A stretch of DNA of 64,000 nt from Aliarcobacter butzleri (GCF_900187115.1 NZ_LT906455.1:930001-994000); one strand, 5' to 3'; counted from the first letter of the stretch, positions 45,742 through 54,854 are shown. Notes: generated by a model from the sequence alone, not told the origin. Numbers and translations: made by a program.

Positions 45742-46368
45742 ATGTCAAAAATCTTCACTTACATTAGAAATAATCAGAATAACGATAAATATACACAAGA
45801 ACAAAAAGAAGCAATTCAAGGGTATATTGTTAAACATAATTTGCAAGTTTATAAAAATATTGAGATAAATATAAGCACACCTGCTGAAGAAAAAAATATT
45901 TTGCAATTGTTAGAAAATTGTGAAAAAAACTCAATAATTGTAGTTGCAAATCTAAATGTATTTGGACGAACAATAGAGACTATTTTAGAGATAGTAAAAT
46001 TTTTATTAGCAAATAAAATTAGAATTATTGTGGTTGAACAAAATCTTGATTTATTAGATGATAAAGATATGTTAACTCAGATGATTTTAGGTGTTATTTC
46101 TATGACTGTAACTTTAGAAAAAGAGTTGATGAGTTTAAGAACAAAAGAGGCTTTAACAGCCAAAAAATTAAATGGTATGGCTTTAGGTAAACCAAAAGGA
46201 ACAATCCAAAAATCTAAGTTTGATTTACAAAGAGATAAGATTGAAGAGCTTTTAGCTGTTGGATTAAGTGTTAGAAAAATATCAAAATTATTAGGTTATA
46301 ACAATCATATAGGACTTAATAATTATGTTAGAAAAAGAAAAATAAAAGACAAAGTAAATGATAAATAG
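45742..46368 (+). CDS. serine-recombinase-like protein lacking the catalytic serine
   Basis: A 208-residue protein of the resolvase/invertase fold with a C-terminal helix-turn-helix (LLAVGLSVRKISKLLGYNN). The N-terminus reads MSKIFTYIRNNQNN. Active members have YxRxS with the nucleophilic Ser; here that position is Asn 11. The LNVFGRTIETILEIVKFL and LMSLRTKEALTAKK blocks of the family are kept, so it is intact but probably not a recombinase. A role as DNA-binding regulator is inference. I start at ATG 45742, which has AAAGGA at proper spacing; an earlier in-frame ATG at 45727 lacks one. It lies alone before rplI. Confidence 0.7.
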   Translation: MSKIFTYIRNNQNNDKYTQEQKEAIQGYIVKHNLQVYKNIEINISTPAEEKNILQLLENCEKNSIIVVANLNVFGRTIETILEIVKFLLANKIRIIVVEQNLDLLDDKDMLTQMILGVISMTVTLEKELMSLRTKEALTAKKLNGMALGKPKGTIQKSKFDLQRDKIEELLAVGLSVRKISKLLGYNNHIGLNNYVRKRKIKDKVNDK

Positions 46369-46401
46369 GTTTAAAACCTCTTTATTATGATTTAAAAAAA
46401 A

Positions 46402-46407
46402 TATAGT
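46402..46407 (+). promoter_or_regulatory. -10 box upstream of rplI
   Basis: TATAGT preceded by an A/T-rich stretch lies 35 bases before the rplI ATG at 46442. Confidence 0.4.
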
Positions 46408-46441
46408 AAAATTGAATTTACTAATAAAAAATGGAGAATTT

Positions 46442-46888
46442 ATGAAAGTATTATTGATTAAAGATGTAAAAAGTTTAGGGAAAGCTGGTGAAATAAAAGA
46501 AGTAGCTGACGGATATGGGAAAAATTTTTTAATAGGAAAAGGTTTAGCATTACACGCAACAACTGATGTTTTAAATAAACATAAAGCTGAACAAAAAAAA
46601 TTAGCACTTAAAGAAGAACAAGAAATTGCACAAGCTAAAGAATTAGCTGAAAAATTAAATGCTACAAAATTAACAATTAAACATAAAGTTGGAGCAAATG
46701 GGCATTTAATTGGAAGTGTAACAAATAAAGAAGTTAGTGATGCCCTAGAGCAACAATTTTCAATTATGATTGATAAAAAAAATATTGCATTAGATAATAA
46801 AATAAAAACTATTGGAATTTATGAAGTTGATTGTAAATTAGGGCATTCAATTCATGCAAAATTAAAAATTGATGTAATTGCGGAGTAA
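46442..46888 (+). CDS. rplI: 50S ribosomal protein L9
   Basis: The 148-residue product has the L9 N-terminal domain [20 protein letters not shown] and [12 protein letters not shown], the connecting helix rich in K/E/A, and the C-terminal globular part ([19 protein letters not shown]). It binds 23S rRNA. I chose the ATG at 46442, preceded by GGAG, because it gives the normal L9 start and length; an upstream in-frame start would add ten residues with no family counterpart. hslV follows five bases later. Confidence 0.96.
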   Translation: MKVLLIKDVKSLGKAGEIKEVADGYGKNFLIGKGLALHATTDVLNKHKAEQKKLALKEEQEIAQAKELAEKLNATKLTIKHKVGANGHLIGSVTNKEVSDALEQQFSIMIDKKNIALDNKIKTIGIYEVDCKLGHSIHAKLKIDVIAE

Positions 46889-46893
46889 TTTAT

Positions 46894-47430
46894 ATGTTTG
46901 ATGCAACAACAATACTTGCATATAAGGGTAAAAATAAAGCAGTAATTGGAGGTGACGGTCAAGTTACTTTTGGAAATACTGTTTTAAAAGGAAATGCAAC
47001 AAAAATTAGAACACTTTATAAAGACCAAATCTTGGCTGGATTTGCTGGAAGTACAGCTGATGCTTTTAATCTTTTTGATATGTTCGAAGGACATTTAGAA
47101 GCTTGTAAAGGTGATTTATTAAAATCAGTTATTGCTTTTTCTAAAGAGTGGCGAAAAGATAAAGTTCTAAGAAGATTAGAAGCTATGATGATAGTTTTAA
47201 ATAAAGAAAAAATATTTATTTTAAGTGGAAATGGTGATGTTGTTGAACCAGAAGATGGAGCGATTGCTAGTATTGGAAGTGGTGGAAACTTTGCTATTTC
47301 TGCAGCGCGAGCTTTAGCAAAACACTCAAGTTTGGACGAAGAAGAATTGGTTAAAGAGTCACTTATGATTGCTGGAGAACTTTGTATTTATACAAATCAA
47401 AATATAAAAATATTAAAGTTAGAGGATTAA
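46894..47430 (+). CDS. hslV: ATP-dependent protease proteolytic subunit HslV
   Basis: The 178-residue Ntn hydrolase starts [27 protein letters not shown]. The nucleophilic threonine follows four residues instead of directly after Met, so a short propeptide must be removed. [18 protein letters not shown] near residue 128 is the family block. It forms the peptidase core of HslUV (ClpYQ) with the downstream ATPase, seven bases away. Length is typical. Confidence 0.95.
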   Translation: MFDATTILAYKGKNKAVIGGDGQVTFGNTVLKGNATKIRTLYKDQILAGFAGSTADAFNLFDMFEGHLEACKGDLLKSVIAFSKEWRKDKVLRRLEAMMIVLNKEKIFILSGNGDVVEPEDGAIASIGSGGNFAISAARALAKHSSLDEEELVKESLMIAGELCIYTNQNIKILKLED

Positions 47431-47437
47431 AAATAAT

Positions 47438-48766
47438 ATGGATATGACACCAAAGCAAATAGTTGCTTATTTAGATGATTATATCATTGGGCAAAAAGAT
47501 GCAAAAAAAACAATAGCATTAGCTTTAAGAAATAGATATAGAAGAATGAGAGTTGAGCCAAAACTTCAAGAAGAAATAATGCCTAAAAATATTCTAATGA
47601 TAGGAAATACTGGTGTTGGTAAAACTGAAATAGCAAGACGATTAGCTAAAATGATGGGATTACCTTTTGTAAAAGTAGAAGCGAGTAAATATACTGAAGT
47701 TGGATTTGTAGGTCGTGATGTTGAATCTATGATTAGAGATTTAGTATATGAAGGAATTAATCTAGTAACAAGAGAATTTGAAGAAAAAATCAAAGATAAA
47801 ATTGATGATGAAGTAAATAAAAAAATTATAGAAAAACTTGTTCCACCACTTCCTGAAAGTGCAAGTGATAGTGCGAAAGAAGCTTTTATTAAAACATATA
47901 ATACTATGGAAAAAAAGCTTTTAGAAGGTATTTTAGATGATAAAAAAATTGAGATAGAACTTCCTAAAAAAGCACATGTTGAAATAATTGATTCAAGTTT
48001 ACCTTTTGATATGAGTTCTATGCAAGAGAGTTTAAATAAAATGCTTGGTAGTTTGAATAAAGATAAAATCAAAAAAGAAGTTACAATCAAAGACGCCAAA
48101 ATTTTATTAAGAAGTGTTGCGAGTGAAAGTTTACTTGACCAAGAAGCAATAAAAATTGAAGCTTTAAAAAGATGTGAAAACGGTGGAATTATCTTTTTAG
48201 ATGAAATTGATAAAATCGCTTCTGGTAAAAAAAATAATGGACAAGATCCATCAAAAGAGGGTGTTCAAAGAGATTTACTTCCAATAGTTGAAGGAAGTAG
48301 CGTTCAAACAAAATTTGGACAAATCAAAACTGACCATATTTTATTTATAGCTGCTGGTGCATTTCATGTATCAAAACCAAGTGATTTAATTCCTGAACTT
48401 CAAGGAAGATTTCCTTTAAGAGTTGAGTTAGAATCTCTTGATGAAGAAGCATTATACAAGATTTTAACAAATACAAAAAATTCACTTCTTAGACAGTATA
48501 AAGCACTTTTAGAAGTTGAAGGTGTTGAGTTAGAGTTTGATGATGAAGCAATAAGAGCTTTTGCTAAATATTCAGTTACAGCAAATGAAAAAACTGAAGA
48601 TATAGGAGCAAGAAGACTTCATACAGTTATAGAAAAAGTTATTGAAGATATCTCTTTTGAAGCTGATGAAAAAAAAGGTACAAAAGTTGTTGTTACTAAA
48701 GAACTTGTATCTGATAAATTAGATGATATTGTTGATAATGTAGATACTGCAAGATATATATTGTAA
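47438..48766 (+). CDS. hslU: HslU ATPase of the HslUV protease
   Basis: A 442-residue AAA+ unfoldase. Start MTPKQIVAYLDDYIIGQKDAKK, Walker A GNTGVGKTE, the GYVG-type pore loop VGFVGRDVE, Walker B IIFLDEIDKI and the sensor/late GARRLHTVIEKVIEDISFEA are all present, as is the conserved I-domain insertion (about 110-230). The last residues DTARYIL match the family tail that docks into HslV. It is translated right after hslV. Confidence 0.96.
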   Translation: MDMTPKQIVAYLDDYIIGQKDAKKTIALALRNRYRRMRVEPKLQEEIMPKNILMIGNTGVGKTEIARRLAKMMGLPFVKVEASKYTEVGFVGRDVESMIRDLVYEGINLVTREFEEKIKDKIDDEVNKKIIEKLVPPLPESASDSAKEAFIKTYNTMEKKLLEGILDDKKIEIELPKKAHVEIIDSSLPFDMSSMQESLNKMLGSLNKDKIKKEVTIKDAKILLRSVASESLLDQEAIKIEALKRCENGGIIFLDEIDKIASGKKNNGQDPSKEGVQRDLLPIVEGSSVQTKFGQIKTDHILFIAAGAFHVSKPSDLIPELQGRFPLRVELESLDEEALYKILTNTKNSLLRQYKALLEVEGVELEFDDEAIRAFAKYSVTANEKTEDIGARRLHTVIEKVIEDISFEADEKKGTKVVVTKELVSDKLDDIVDNVDTARYIL

Positions 48767-48794
48767 TTTAATAATATTTAGATACAATAATTTT

Positions 48795-48800
48795 TATAAT
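48795..48800 (+). promoter_or_regulatory. -10 box upstream of the small gene at 48819
   Basis: TATAAT preceded by five Ts lies 19 bases before the ATG, with AAAAAGGGG as ribosome site. Confidence 0.45.
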
Positions 48801-48818
48801 ACAAAAAGGGGTTTTTCT

Positions 48819-49124
48819 ATGAAAGTTATAACATTTTGTGAAATTGATGAATCTTTATTTAATCCTGAATTTAATGTTGAAAGTTCTCATTCTAAAACAG
48901 GAGAATTAGCTGATGTAGTTATTTTGGATATTCAAACTATTTTTGAATATGAAGAGAGTAAACATCAAGTTTGTAAAGAAAAATATGTTTCAATAGCAAT
49001 AATTGAAGATGAAAGTGATTATGATGCTTTTAAAAATTTTGGAATTGATGCATGGATAAAAATGTCAGATATTTCACAGATAAATAATCTTATAAACCTA
49101 CTAAATAAAAGATTCTTATCTTAA
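48819..49124 (+). CDS. small protein, possibly receiver-like fold
   Basis: A 101-residue protein that I cannot name. It has alternating strand/helix character: MKVITFCEID, ADVVILDIQTIFEYE, KYVSIAIIEDESDYDAFKNFGIDAWIKM. An Asp after a hydrophobic strand (VVILDI) and a late Lys recall a CheY-like receiver, but the acidic pocket and Lys placement are not convincing. Its gene has its own promoter and ends 13 bases before the tatD start, probably forming a short operon. Confidence 0.5.
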   Translation: MKVITFCEIDESLFNPEFNVESSHSKTGELADVVILDIQTIFEYEESKHQVCKEKYVSIAIIEDESDYDAFKNFGIDAWIKMSDISQINNLINLLNKRFLS

Positions 49125-49137
49125 TTGAGGAACTCTT

Positions 49138-49926
49138 ATAATTATAGATACTCATTGTCACTTAGACAACAAGCAATATGGTGAAGATATCCATAGTATT
49201 ATTTTAAATGCTGTAAATCATGGCGTAAAGGGATTTTTAATCCCTGGTGCTGATTTTAATGATTTACCAAAAGCAGTAGAATTGGCTGAAAAATATAATG
49301 AAGTCTATTTTGCTGTTGGAATCCATCCTTATGATATAGATATGTATGATGAAAATATTATGGAAAAATATGTAAATCATCCAAAATGTATAGCTATTGG
49401 TGAATGTGGTTTGGATTATTATAGACTTCCTGAAGATGAAGAAGAAAAACTTGCAAATATTAAAAAACAAAAAGAGGTATTTATATCTCAAATAGAGTTT
49501 GCAAAAAAGTATAAAAAACCTTTAATAATACATATTAGAGAAGCTTCAAATGATTCAAGACAAATCTTAATTGATTATAATGCAAAAGAAGTTGGTGGAG
49601 TTTTACACTGTTTTAACGCTAGTGAACATTTATTGCTTTTAGCAGAACATAATTTTTATTTTGGAATAGGTGGAGTTTTAACATTTAAAAATGCAAAAAA
49701 ATTGGTTGAGATTTTGCCAAAAATTCCAAAAGATAAATTATTGATAGAAACTGATGCTCCATATCTTACTCCTCATCCTCATAGAGGTGAAAGAAATGAA
49801 CCTTATTATACAATTTTTGTATCTTCTAAAATGTCTGAATTATTAAATATAAGTGATATGGAAGTTCAAAATTTAACTACAAACAATGCAAAAAAATTAT
49901 TTAAAGAGTTTTCTAGCCTTTCTTAG
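49138..49926 (+). CDS. tatD: TatD-family metal-dependent DNase, apparent ATA start
   Basis: Reading from 49138 the frame encodes (M)IIDTHCHLDN, the invariant metal-binding N-terminus of TatD, then AVGIHPYD, AIGECGLDYY, PLIIHIREA, HCFNAS and ETDAPYLTP, so the enzyme is complete at 262 residues. The frame has a stop at 49126-49128 and no ATG, GTG or TTG before 49282, where a later ATG would remove the metal-binding histidines. The ATA at 49138 has GAGG seven bases upstream. I therefore infer initiation at ATA (or possibly ATT at 49141). It is a 3'-5' nuclease of the TatD amidohydrolase group. Confidence 0.85.
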   Translation: MIIDTHCHLDNKQYGEDIHSIILNAVNHGVKGFLIPGADFNDLPKAVELAEKYNEVYFAVGIHPYDIDMYDENIMEKYVNHPKCIAIGECGLDYYRLPEDEEEKLANIKKQKEVFISQIEFAKKYKKPLIIHIREASNDSRQILIDYNAKEVGGVLHCFNASEHLLLLAEHNFYFGIGGVLTFKNAKKLVEILPKIPKDKLLIETDAPYLTPHPHRGERNEPYYTIFVSSKMSELLNISDMEVQNLTTNNAKKLFKEFSSLS

Positions 49927-49927
49927 A

Positions 49928-49933
49928 TATAAT
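49928..49933 (+). promoter_or_regulatory. -10 box of the mltD operon
   Basis: TATAAT immediately after the tatD stop, 29 bases before the TTG start of the transglycosylase gene; AAGAGG is the ribosome site. Confidence 0.5.
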
Positions 49934-49961
49934 CTATACATCTTAAAATAAAGAGGTATTT

Positions 49962-51221
49962 TTGAAGAAGCTACTTTTTATATTACTCCTTTTAATCAAT
50001 AATCTTTTTGCTGAAACTCCTACAGAATTAGATTTACAAGTGCTAAAAGATTTAGGCATTGATAGTTCATTTTTAAACGAACCATCTTTACAAAGAGCTT
50101 ATAAAGAGTATTCCCAAAGCAAAAATATTGCACATTACGATGGCTTATTCAAAAAATCTGCTTTAAATAGTAAAATAGTTAAAGATGAAATTGAAAAAGA
50201 AAAAATCCCTTTTTCAGCAATTTTTATTCCTTTGATTGAATCAAGTTTCGTAAATCAAATAAATAAAAAAGGACCTTCTGGACTTTGGCAATTTATGCCT
50301 CAAACAGCAAAAAATCTTAAACTAAGAAATGATGATTTTGTAGATGAGAGATTGGATTTAATAAAATCAACAGATGCTGCAAGTACGTATTTAAGAAAAT
50401 ATTATAAAAAATTTGATAGATGGTATCTAGCAATTTTGGCTTATAATGCAGGAGAAGGAAGAATAATAGATGGTATTGCAAGAGCATCTTTAGATAAATA
50501 TTTAGAAGAACATCCTACAATGACAGATGATAAGGTTATAAGAATTTATAAAATTTATTTAGAAGATTACAAAAAAAATAAAAAAGGAATGGATAATTTA
50601 TACAATATTTATCGTTGGATAGGTGAAAAAGAGAACTATTTTGATTTATCTTATTTATTAAGAAATAATGGAAAGAAAGATTATTTACCAAAAACAACTG
50701 TTGAATACTTACATAAAGTTGTAGCTTTATCTATGATTGCAAATAGGGATTTATTTAAAAATTTAGATAGAAAAAGTAAATATAATTTAGAAAAAGTAAA
50801 AGTAGATAAGAGTTTAAGATTAAAAGATATTTCTGATGCAATTGGTATGAATTATGCTGAATTTAAAGAGATAAATAAGCACTTTAAAAAAGATGTTTTA
50901 CCTAAAAATGCAAAATTATATAATCTTTATGTACCTCATACAAAATTAGATTTGTATAATTCTGTAATAAATAATTTAAAAGAAGTAAGTACAGTAGAAG
51001 TTCAAAAACAACCGGCACAAAAAGTAAAAAATGAACCTGTAAAAAAAGCAGTTGAAAATAAAAAAGCAACTTCAAATAAAATAGAACATATTGTCAAAGA
51101 AGGTGATACTTTAGAATCTATATCAAAAAAATATAAAACTAGTGTTGCAAAATTAAAAAAAGACAATAAGAAAAAATCAAATTTTCTAAAAATAGGAGAA
51201 AAAATTGAAATTTATAAATAA
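49962..51221 (+). CDS. mltD: membrane-bound lytic murein transglycosylase with LysM domain (MltD-like)
   Basis: The 419-residue protein has a signal peptide (MKKLLFILLLLINNLFA) and an SLT domain with the catalytic Glu in PLIESSF followed by GPSGLWQFMPQTAKN and LAILAYNAGEGRI. A C-terminal LysM (HIVKEGDTLESISKKYKTS) begins near residue 375; a partial LysM-like region precedes it. It cleaves peptidoglycan glycan strands in the periplasm. TTG start. It overlaps rlpA by 17 bases. Confidence 0.88.
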   Translation: MKKLLFILLLLINNLFAETPTELDLQVLKDLGIDSSFLNEPSLQRAYKEYSQSKNIAHYDGLFKKSALNSKIVKDEIEKEKIPFSAIFIPLIESSFVNQINKKGPSGLWQFMPQTAKNLKLRNDDFVDERLDLIKSTDAASTYLRKYYKKFDRWYLAILAYNAGEGRIIDGIARASLDKYLEEHPTMTDDKVIRIYKIYLEDYKKNKKGMDNLYNIYRWIGEKENYFDLSYLLRNNGKKDYLPKTTVEYLHKVVALSMIANRDLFKNLDRKSKYNLEKVKVDKSLRLKDISDAIGMNYAEFKEINKHFKKDVLPKNAKLYNLYVPHTKLDLYNSVINNLKEVSTVEVQKQPAQKVKNEPVKKAVENKKATSNKIEHIVKEGDTLESISKKYKTSVAKLKKDNKKKSNFLKIGEKIEIYK

Positions 51222-52149
51222 TTTCAAAAGTATTCTATTTTTCGTACTTTTTAGTATATTCTTATTTACGGGATGTTCTTCAAAAAGTAGCAATTATGAT
51301 TATTCAAGTTTTTATAAAGATACTCATAATGCAAATATAAATAACTCACTTGCTATGCATAGAGCAACAATGAGACCATATACAGTTTTTGGTATAAAAT
51401 ACTATCCTGAAATTGCAAAAGTTGGTGAAAGATTTAATGGTATTGCTTCTTGGTATGGACCTGATTTTCATGCAAAAAAAACATCAAATGGTGAAATTTA
51501 TAATATGTATGCCATGACAGCCGCTCACAAAACTTTACCTATGAATACAGTTGTAAGAGTTGATAATTTAGATAATGGAAGATCAACAATAGTTAGAATA
51601 AATGATAGAGGTCCTTTTGTTAGTGGAAGAATCATCGATTTATCTAATAAAGCTGCACATGAAATTGATATGGTACGAAAAGGTACAGCAAAAGTTCAAA
51701 TAACAGTTCTTGGATATAATGGTGAAATTAATAATAATGAAGCACCAGATGTTTTAACAGAAAAGTCACCAATAAATTCTTCAACAGCGTTTAGTGGGGG
51801 AACAGAATCTTTAGACTTAAAAGATGATATTATTACAACAACAGAAGTATCAAATAATATTGGAAAAGCAGTTAACACTGGTGTATCTAGTAAAGTTCCA
51901 ACAACTGTAAAAAATACACAAAAGGCAAATGTAAAAGGTAATTTTAGTGTTCAAGTTGGAGCATTTAGTTTAGTTTCAGGAGCTCAACAAACACAAAGTA
52001 CTTATCAAAAGAAATTTCCTTCTAAAAAAGTTGAATATGTAGAAAATGGTGGTATATATAGAGTTTTCATAAGAGGGTTTAGCTCTTATGATGAAGCACA
52101 AAATTTTAAAAATAGTAATAATTTAACAAATGCAATGGTTGTTCAATAG
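51205..52149 (+). CDS. rlpA: septal ring lytic transglycosylase RlpA-like with SPOR domain
   Basis: A 314-residue lipoprotein (FLFTGC) with the RlpA double-psi barrel: ASWYGPDFHAKKTSNGEIYN, AMTAAHKTLPMNT and RINDRGPFVSGRIIDLS, where His and Asp are the predicted catalytic residues. The C-terminal SPOR domain (NFSVQVGAFSLVSGAQQT to the end) binds denuded glycan at the septum. The TTG start has AGGAG at six bases. It works with MltD-type enzymes on the wall. Confidence 0.9.
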   Translation: MKFINNFKSILFFVLFSIFLFTGCSSKSSNYDYSSFYKDTHNANINNSLAMHRATMRPYTVFGIKYYPEIAKVGERFNGIASWYGPDFHAKKTSNGEIYNMYAMTAAHKTLPMNTVVRVDNLDNGRSTIVRINDRGPFVSGRIIDLSNKAAHEIDMVRKGTAKVQITVLGYNGEINNNEAPDVLTEKSPINSSTAFSGGTESLDLKDDIITTTEVSNNIGKAVNTGVSSKVPTTVKNTQKANVKGNFSVQVGAFSLVSGAQQTQSTYQKKFPSKKVEYVENGGIYRVFIRGFSSYDEAQNFKNSNNLTNAMVVQ

Positions 52150-52158
52150 GATAAAAAA

Positions 52159-52731
52159 ATGGTAGAAATAAATAGAAAAACAAAAGAAACAGATATAAAA
52201 TGTAAACTTAATTTAGATGGTTGTGGAAAAATCAACATTAATACTGGTGTTGGTTTTTTTGATCATATGCTAGAAGCTTTATCTAAACATAGTGGGATCG
52301 ATATTGATTTAACTTGTAGTGGTGATTTACATATTGACGCACATCATACAGTTGAAGACTGTGGAATAGTTTTAGGACAAGCTTTAAAAAAAGCAATATT
52401 TCCAATTTCTGCAGTTGAAAGATATGGAAATGCAACAGTTGTTATGGATGAAGCAGCAACGACATGTGCATTAGATTTATCAAATAGACCTTTTTTAGTT
52501 TACGAAGTAAATGTAAGTGGTAAAGTTGGTGATTTCGATGTAGAGCTCGTTGAAGAGTTTTTTCATGCAGTTGCAGGAAATGCTGGTTTAACAGTTCATA
52601 TTATTCAAGATAGAGGAAGAAATAAACATCATATTTTAGAAGCCAGCTTTAAAGCTTTTGCTGTTGCTCTTAGACGAGCTTTAGTAAAAAATGAAAAATT
52701 AGGAATTCCTAGTACAAAAGGTGTTTTATGA
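52159..52731 (+). CDS. hisB: imidazoleglycerol-phosphate dehydratase
   Basis: The 190-residue monofunctional HisB shows GVGFFDHMLEALSKHSGIDI, DLHIDAHHTVEDCGIVLGQA, and the second HHILEASFKAFAVALRRA; the histidines bind the manganese pair. It carries out step six of histidine synthesis. The other his genes are not near; this placement with envelope genes is common in Campylobacterota. It overlaps kdsC by four bases. Confidence 0.96.
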   Translation: MVEINRKTKETDIKCKLNLDGCGKININTGVGFFDHMLEALSKHSGIDIDLTCSGDLHIDAHHTVEDCGIVLGQALKKAIFPISAVERYGNATVVMDEAATTCALDLSNRPFLVYEVNVSGKVGDFDVELVEEFFHAVAGNAGLTVHIIQDRGRNKHHILEASFKAFAVALRRALVKNEKLGIPSTKGVL

Positions 52732-53225
52732 TTGAATTGATTGTTTTAGATGTTGATGGAACATTAACAGATGGTAAAATTACATATTCAACAAGTGGTG
52801 AAGAACTAAAATCTTTTAGTGTTGCAGATGGTTTAGCAATAGCTTCTTGGACAAAAGATTTAGGTAAAAAAGCTGCAATAATTACTGGAAGAAATTCATC
52901 TATTACAGAAAGAAGAGCAAAAGAACTTCATATTACGCATATTTACCAAGGTATTGAAAATAAACAAGCAGTTTTAGAAAATATTTTAAAAGAAGAAAAT
53001 CTATCTTGGAATCAAGTTGCAGCTATTGGTGATGATTTAAACGATTATAAAATGTTAAAAAAAGTGGGACTTTCTTTTACTCCAGCAAATGGAAGTCACT
53101 ATATAAAAAGTTTTGTAAATGTTGTTTGTCAAAATAAAGGTGGTGATGGAGCTGTTAGAGAGATGATTGAATATATTTTAAAAGAAGATAATTTAGAAGA
53201 GGAATTTTTAAGTTTATGGCAATAA
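52728..53225 (+). CDS. kdsC: 3-deoxy-D-manno-octulosonate 8-phosphate phosphatase (KdsC)
   Basis: The 165-residue HAD phosphatase lacks a cap domain, as KdsC does. Motifs are LIVLDVDGTLTDGKI (nucleophile Asp), AIITGRNS (Thr/Ser), and AAIGDDLNDYKML, with the intervening HIYQGIENKQAVLE typical of KdsC. It makes free KDO for LPS core. It sits between hisB and lptC with overlaps. Confidence 0.92.
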   Translation: MIELIVLDVDGTLTDGKITYSTSGEELKSFSVADGLAIASWTKDLGKKAAIITGRNSSITERRAKELHITHIYQGIENKQAVLENILKEENLSWNQVAAIGDDLNDYKMLKKVGLSFTPANGSHYIKSFVNVVCQNKGGDGAVREMIEYILKEDNLEEEFLSLWQ

Positions 53226-53758
53226 AATCTTTTATAATAGCTCTTTTAGTTGTAGCATCTATTGTATATTTCATTCCTGCAACTAGTTTAAATAAAAATC
53301 AAGATACAAAAGATATCCCTTTACTTATATTTGATAATCCAATTATGTATACATTAAATGAAAATAGTGTAAATAGAGTTGTAATTGCTTCAAATGCTGT
53401 AAGATACGAAAATAGAGATGAAATGTTTAATGCAGACATAACATTAAAAAATCAAGACCCAACACAAGATTTTAATAGTGAAAGATTAAATGCTGATAAA
53501 ATAGTTAAAAGAGGTGGAATTTATACTTTAACTGATAATGTAAAATATAAAAGGGATGATTTTATAAAAATAAATACAAACCACTTAATATATGATGACA
53601 TAAATAAAATTGCAAAAAATGATAAACCTTTTGAAAGTGTATATAATTCACATTTTTATAAAGGAATAAATTTATATTTAGATTTGAATAATAGTAATAT
53701 AAAATCTAAAGATGCACATTTTGAAATTGATTTAAATAAAACTAAAAAGGAAAAATAG
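53216..53758 (+). CDS. lptC: LPS export periplasmic protein LptC-like
   Basis: A 180-residue protein with one N-terminal membrane helix followed by a beta-jellyroll-type region (LIFDNPIMYTLNENSVNRVVIA, then ITLKNQDPT and GGIYTLTDNVKYKRDD). The LptC family is poorly conserved, so the call rests on this layout, the length and the position between kdsC and lptA. It overlaps both neighbours (10 and 1 bases). It would bridge LptBFG and LptA during LPS transport. Confidence 0.78.
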   Translation: MAIKSFIIALLVVASIVYFIPATSLNKNQDTKDIPLLIFDNPIMYTLNENSVNRVVIASNAVRYENRDEMFNADITLKNQDPTQDFNSERLNADKIVKRGGIYTLTDNVKYKRDDFIKINTNHLIYDDINKIAKNDKPFESVYNSHFYKGINLYLDLNNSNIKSKDAHFEIDLNKTKKEK

Positions 53759-54252
53759 TGAAAAAATATCTAATAGGAACTCTGTTTTGTTCTACACTTT
53801 TATTTGCACAAAGTGAAACTTTAATAATTGATGCTCAAGATTTTCAAGCCGATGATAAAAAGGGAATTTCTATTTTTACTGGTAATGTAAAAATAAAAAT
53901 GGGTGAAGATAAATTAAATGCACAAAGAGTTGATGTATTTTTTGAAACTGATAAAAAAACAAATAACAAAACACCATTAAGATACGAAGCAACGGGTAAA
54001 GCTGATTTTGAAATTGTTACAAAAGATAAACATTATGTTGGAAATGGTGATAAAATAATCTATTCTCCACAAAAAGAAGAGTATACAATTATTGGAAATG
54101 GATTTATTCATGAACAAAATGATGATAGAAAAATTTATGGAGATACAATTTATGTAAATCAATTAAGTGGTGAAGCTAAAGTAAAAGGTAGCGAAAATAA
54201 ACCAGTTAAATTTATCATAAATGTTGACCGTGGTAATAAGGAAACAAAATAA
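53758..54252 (+). CDS. lptA: LPS transport periplasmic protein LptA (OstA-like)
   Basis: A 164-residue secreted protein (signal MKKYLIGTLFCSTLLFA) with an OstA/LptA domain: IIDAQDFQADDKKGISIFTG, NVKIKMGEDKLNAQRVDVFF, ATGKADFEIVTKDKHYVGNG. It starts with GTG whose first base is the last base of the lptC stop. It shuttles LPS across the periplasm. Its single domain and length are typical. Confidence 0.9.
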   Translation: MKKYLIGTLFCSTLLFAQSETLIIDAQDFQADDKKGISIFTGNVKIKMGEDKLNAQRVDVFFETDKKTNNKTPLRYEATGKADFEIVTKDKHYVGNGDKIIYSPQKEEYTIIGNGFIHEQNDDRKIYGDTIYVNQLSGEAKVKGSENKPVKFIINVDRGNKETK

Positions 54253-54854
54253 TGACTATTGTTGATGCAAAATTCTTGCAATCAGCACAAAGTGTAAATG
54301 ATTCTCCTGCACCAAATGTTGCTGAAGTTGCCTTTTTAGGACGTTCAAATGTAGGTAAATCTTCAATATTAAATAGTTTGACTTCTAGAAATGGTTTAGC
54401 AAAATCATCTTCAACTCCAGGAAAAACTCAGCTTATAAACTATTTTGAAATTAAGTTTAAAACAAAAAATGAAGAGACGCCATATTTATTTGCTAGATTT
54501 GTAGATTTACCAGGTTTTGGTTATGCAAAAGTAGCAAAAAGTTTAAAAGCAGAATGGAATAAGAATTTAACAGGATATTTACAATTAAGACCAAATTTAC
54601 AAATTTTTGTTCATCTAATAGATTCAAGACATCCAGAACTTGAAATTGATAAAAATGTTGATGAATTTTTAAAAGAGATAAAAAGAGGTGATCAAATTAT
54701 TGTAAATGCTTTTACAAAGATTGATAAACTAAATAGTAGTGAGTTATCAAAGCTAAAACGAGATTACCCTGATGGAATTTTTTTATCAAATCTTAAAAAA
54801 AGAGGTATAATTGACCTTCAAGATAAAATAACAGGATATTTATTTGGAAATTAG
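54252..54854 (+). CDS. engB: ribosome biogenesis GTP-binding protein EngB/YsxC
   Basis: The 200-residue GTPase has G1 GRSNVGKSSILN, G2/G3 STPGKTQLINYFE and FVDLPGFGYAKV, G4 TKID and a late SN-L region. It takes part in 50S assembly. The order lptA-engB-GNAT with one-base and 11-base overlaps indicates one transcript. Confidence 0.96.
   Translation: MTIVDAKFLQSAQSVNDSPAPNVAEVAFLGRSNVGKSSILNSLTSRNGLAKSSSTPGKTQLINYFEIKFKTKNEETPYLFARFVDLPGFGYAKVAKSLKAEWNKNLTGYLQLRPNLQIFVHLIDSRHPELEIDKNVDEFLKEIKRGDQIIVNAFTKIDKLNSSELSKLKRDYPDGIFLSNLKKRGIIDLQDKITGYLFGN

Noticed and set aside
45742-46368. Resolvase-like gene as part of a mobile element
   Set aside because: No inverted repeats, transposase or target-site features are near, and the catalytic serine is absent.
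49282-49926. tatD starting at the ATG at 49282
   Set aside because: This would remove the metal-binding HCH motif and about 48 residues that match the family perfectly.
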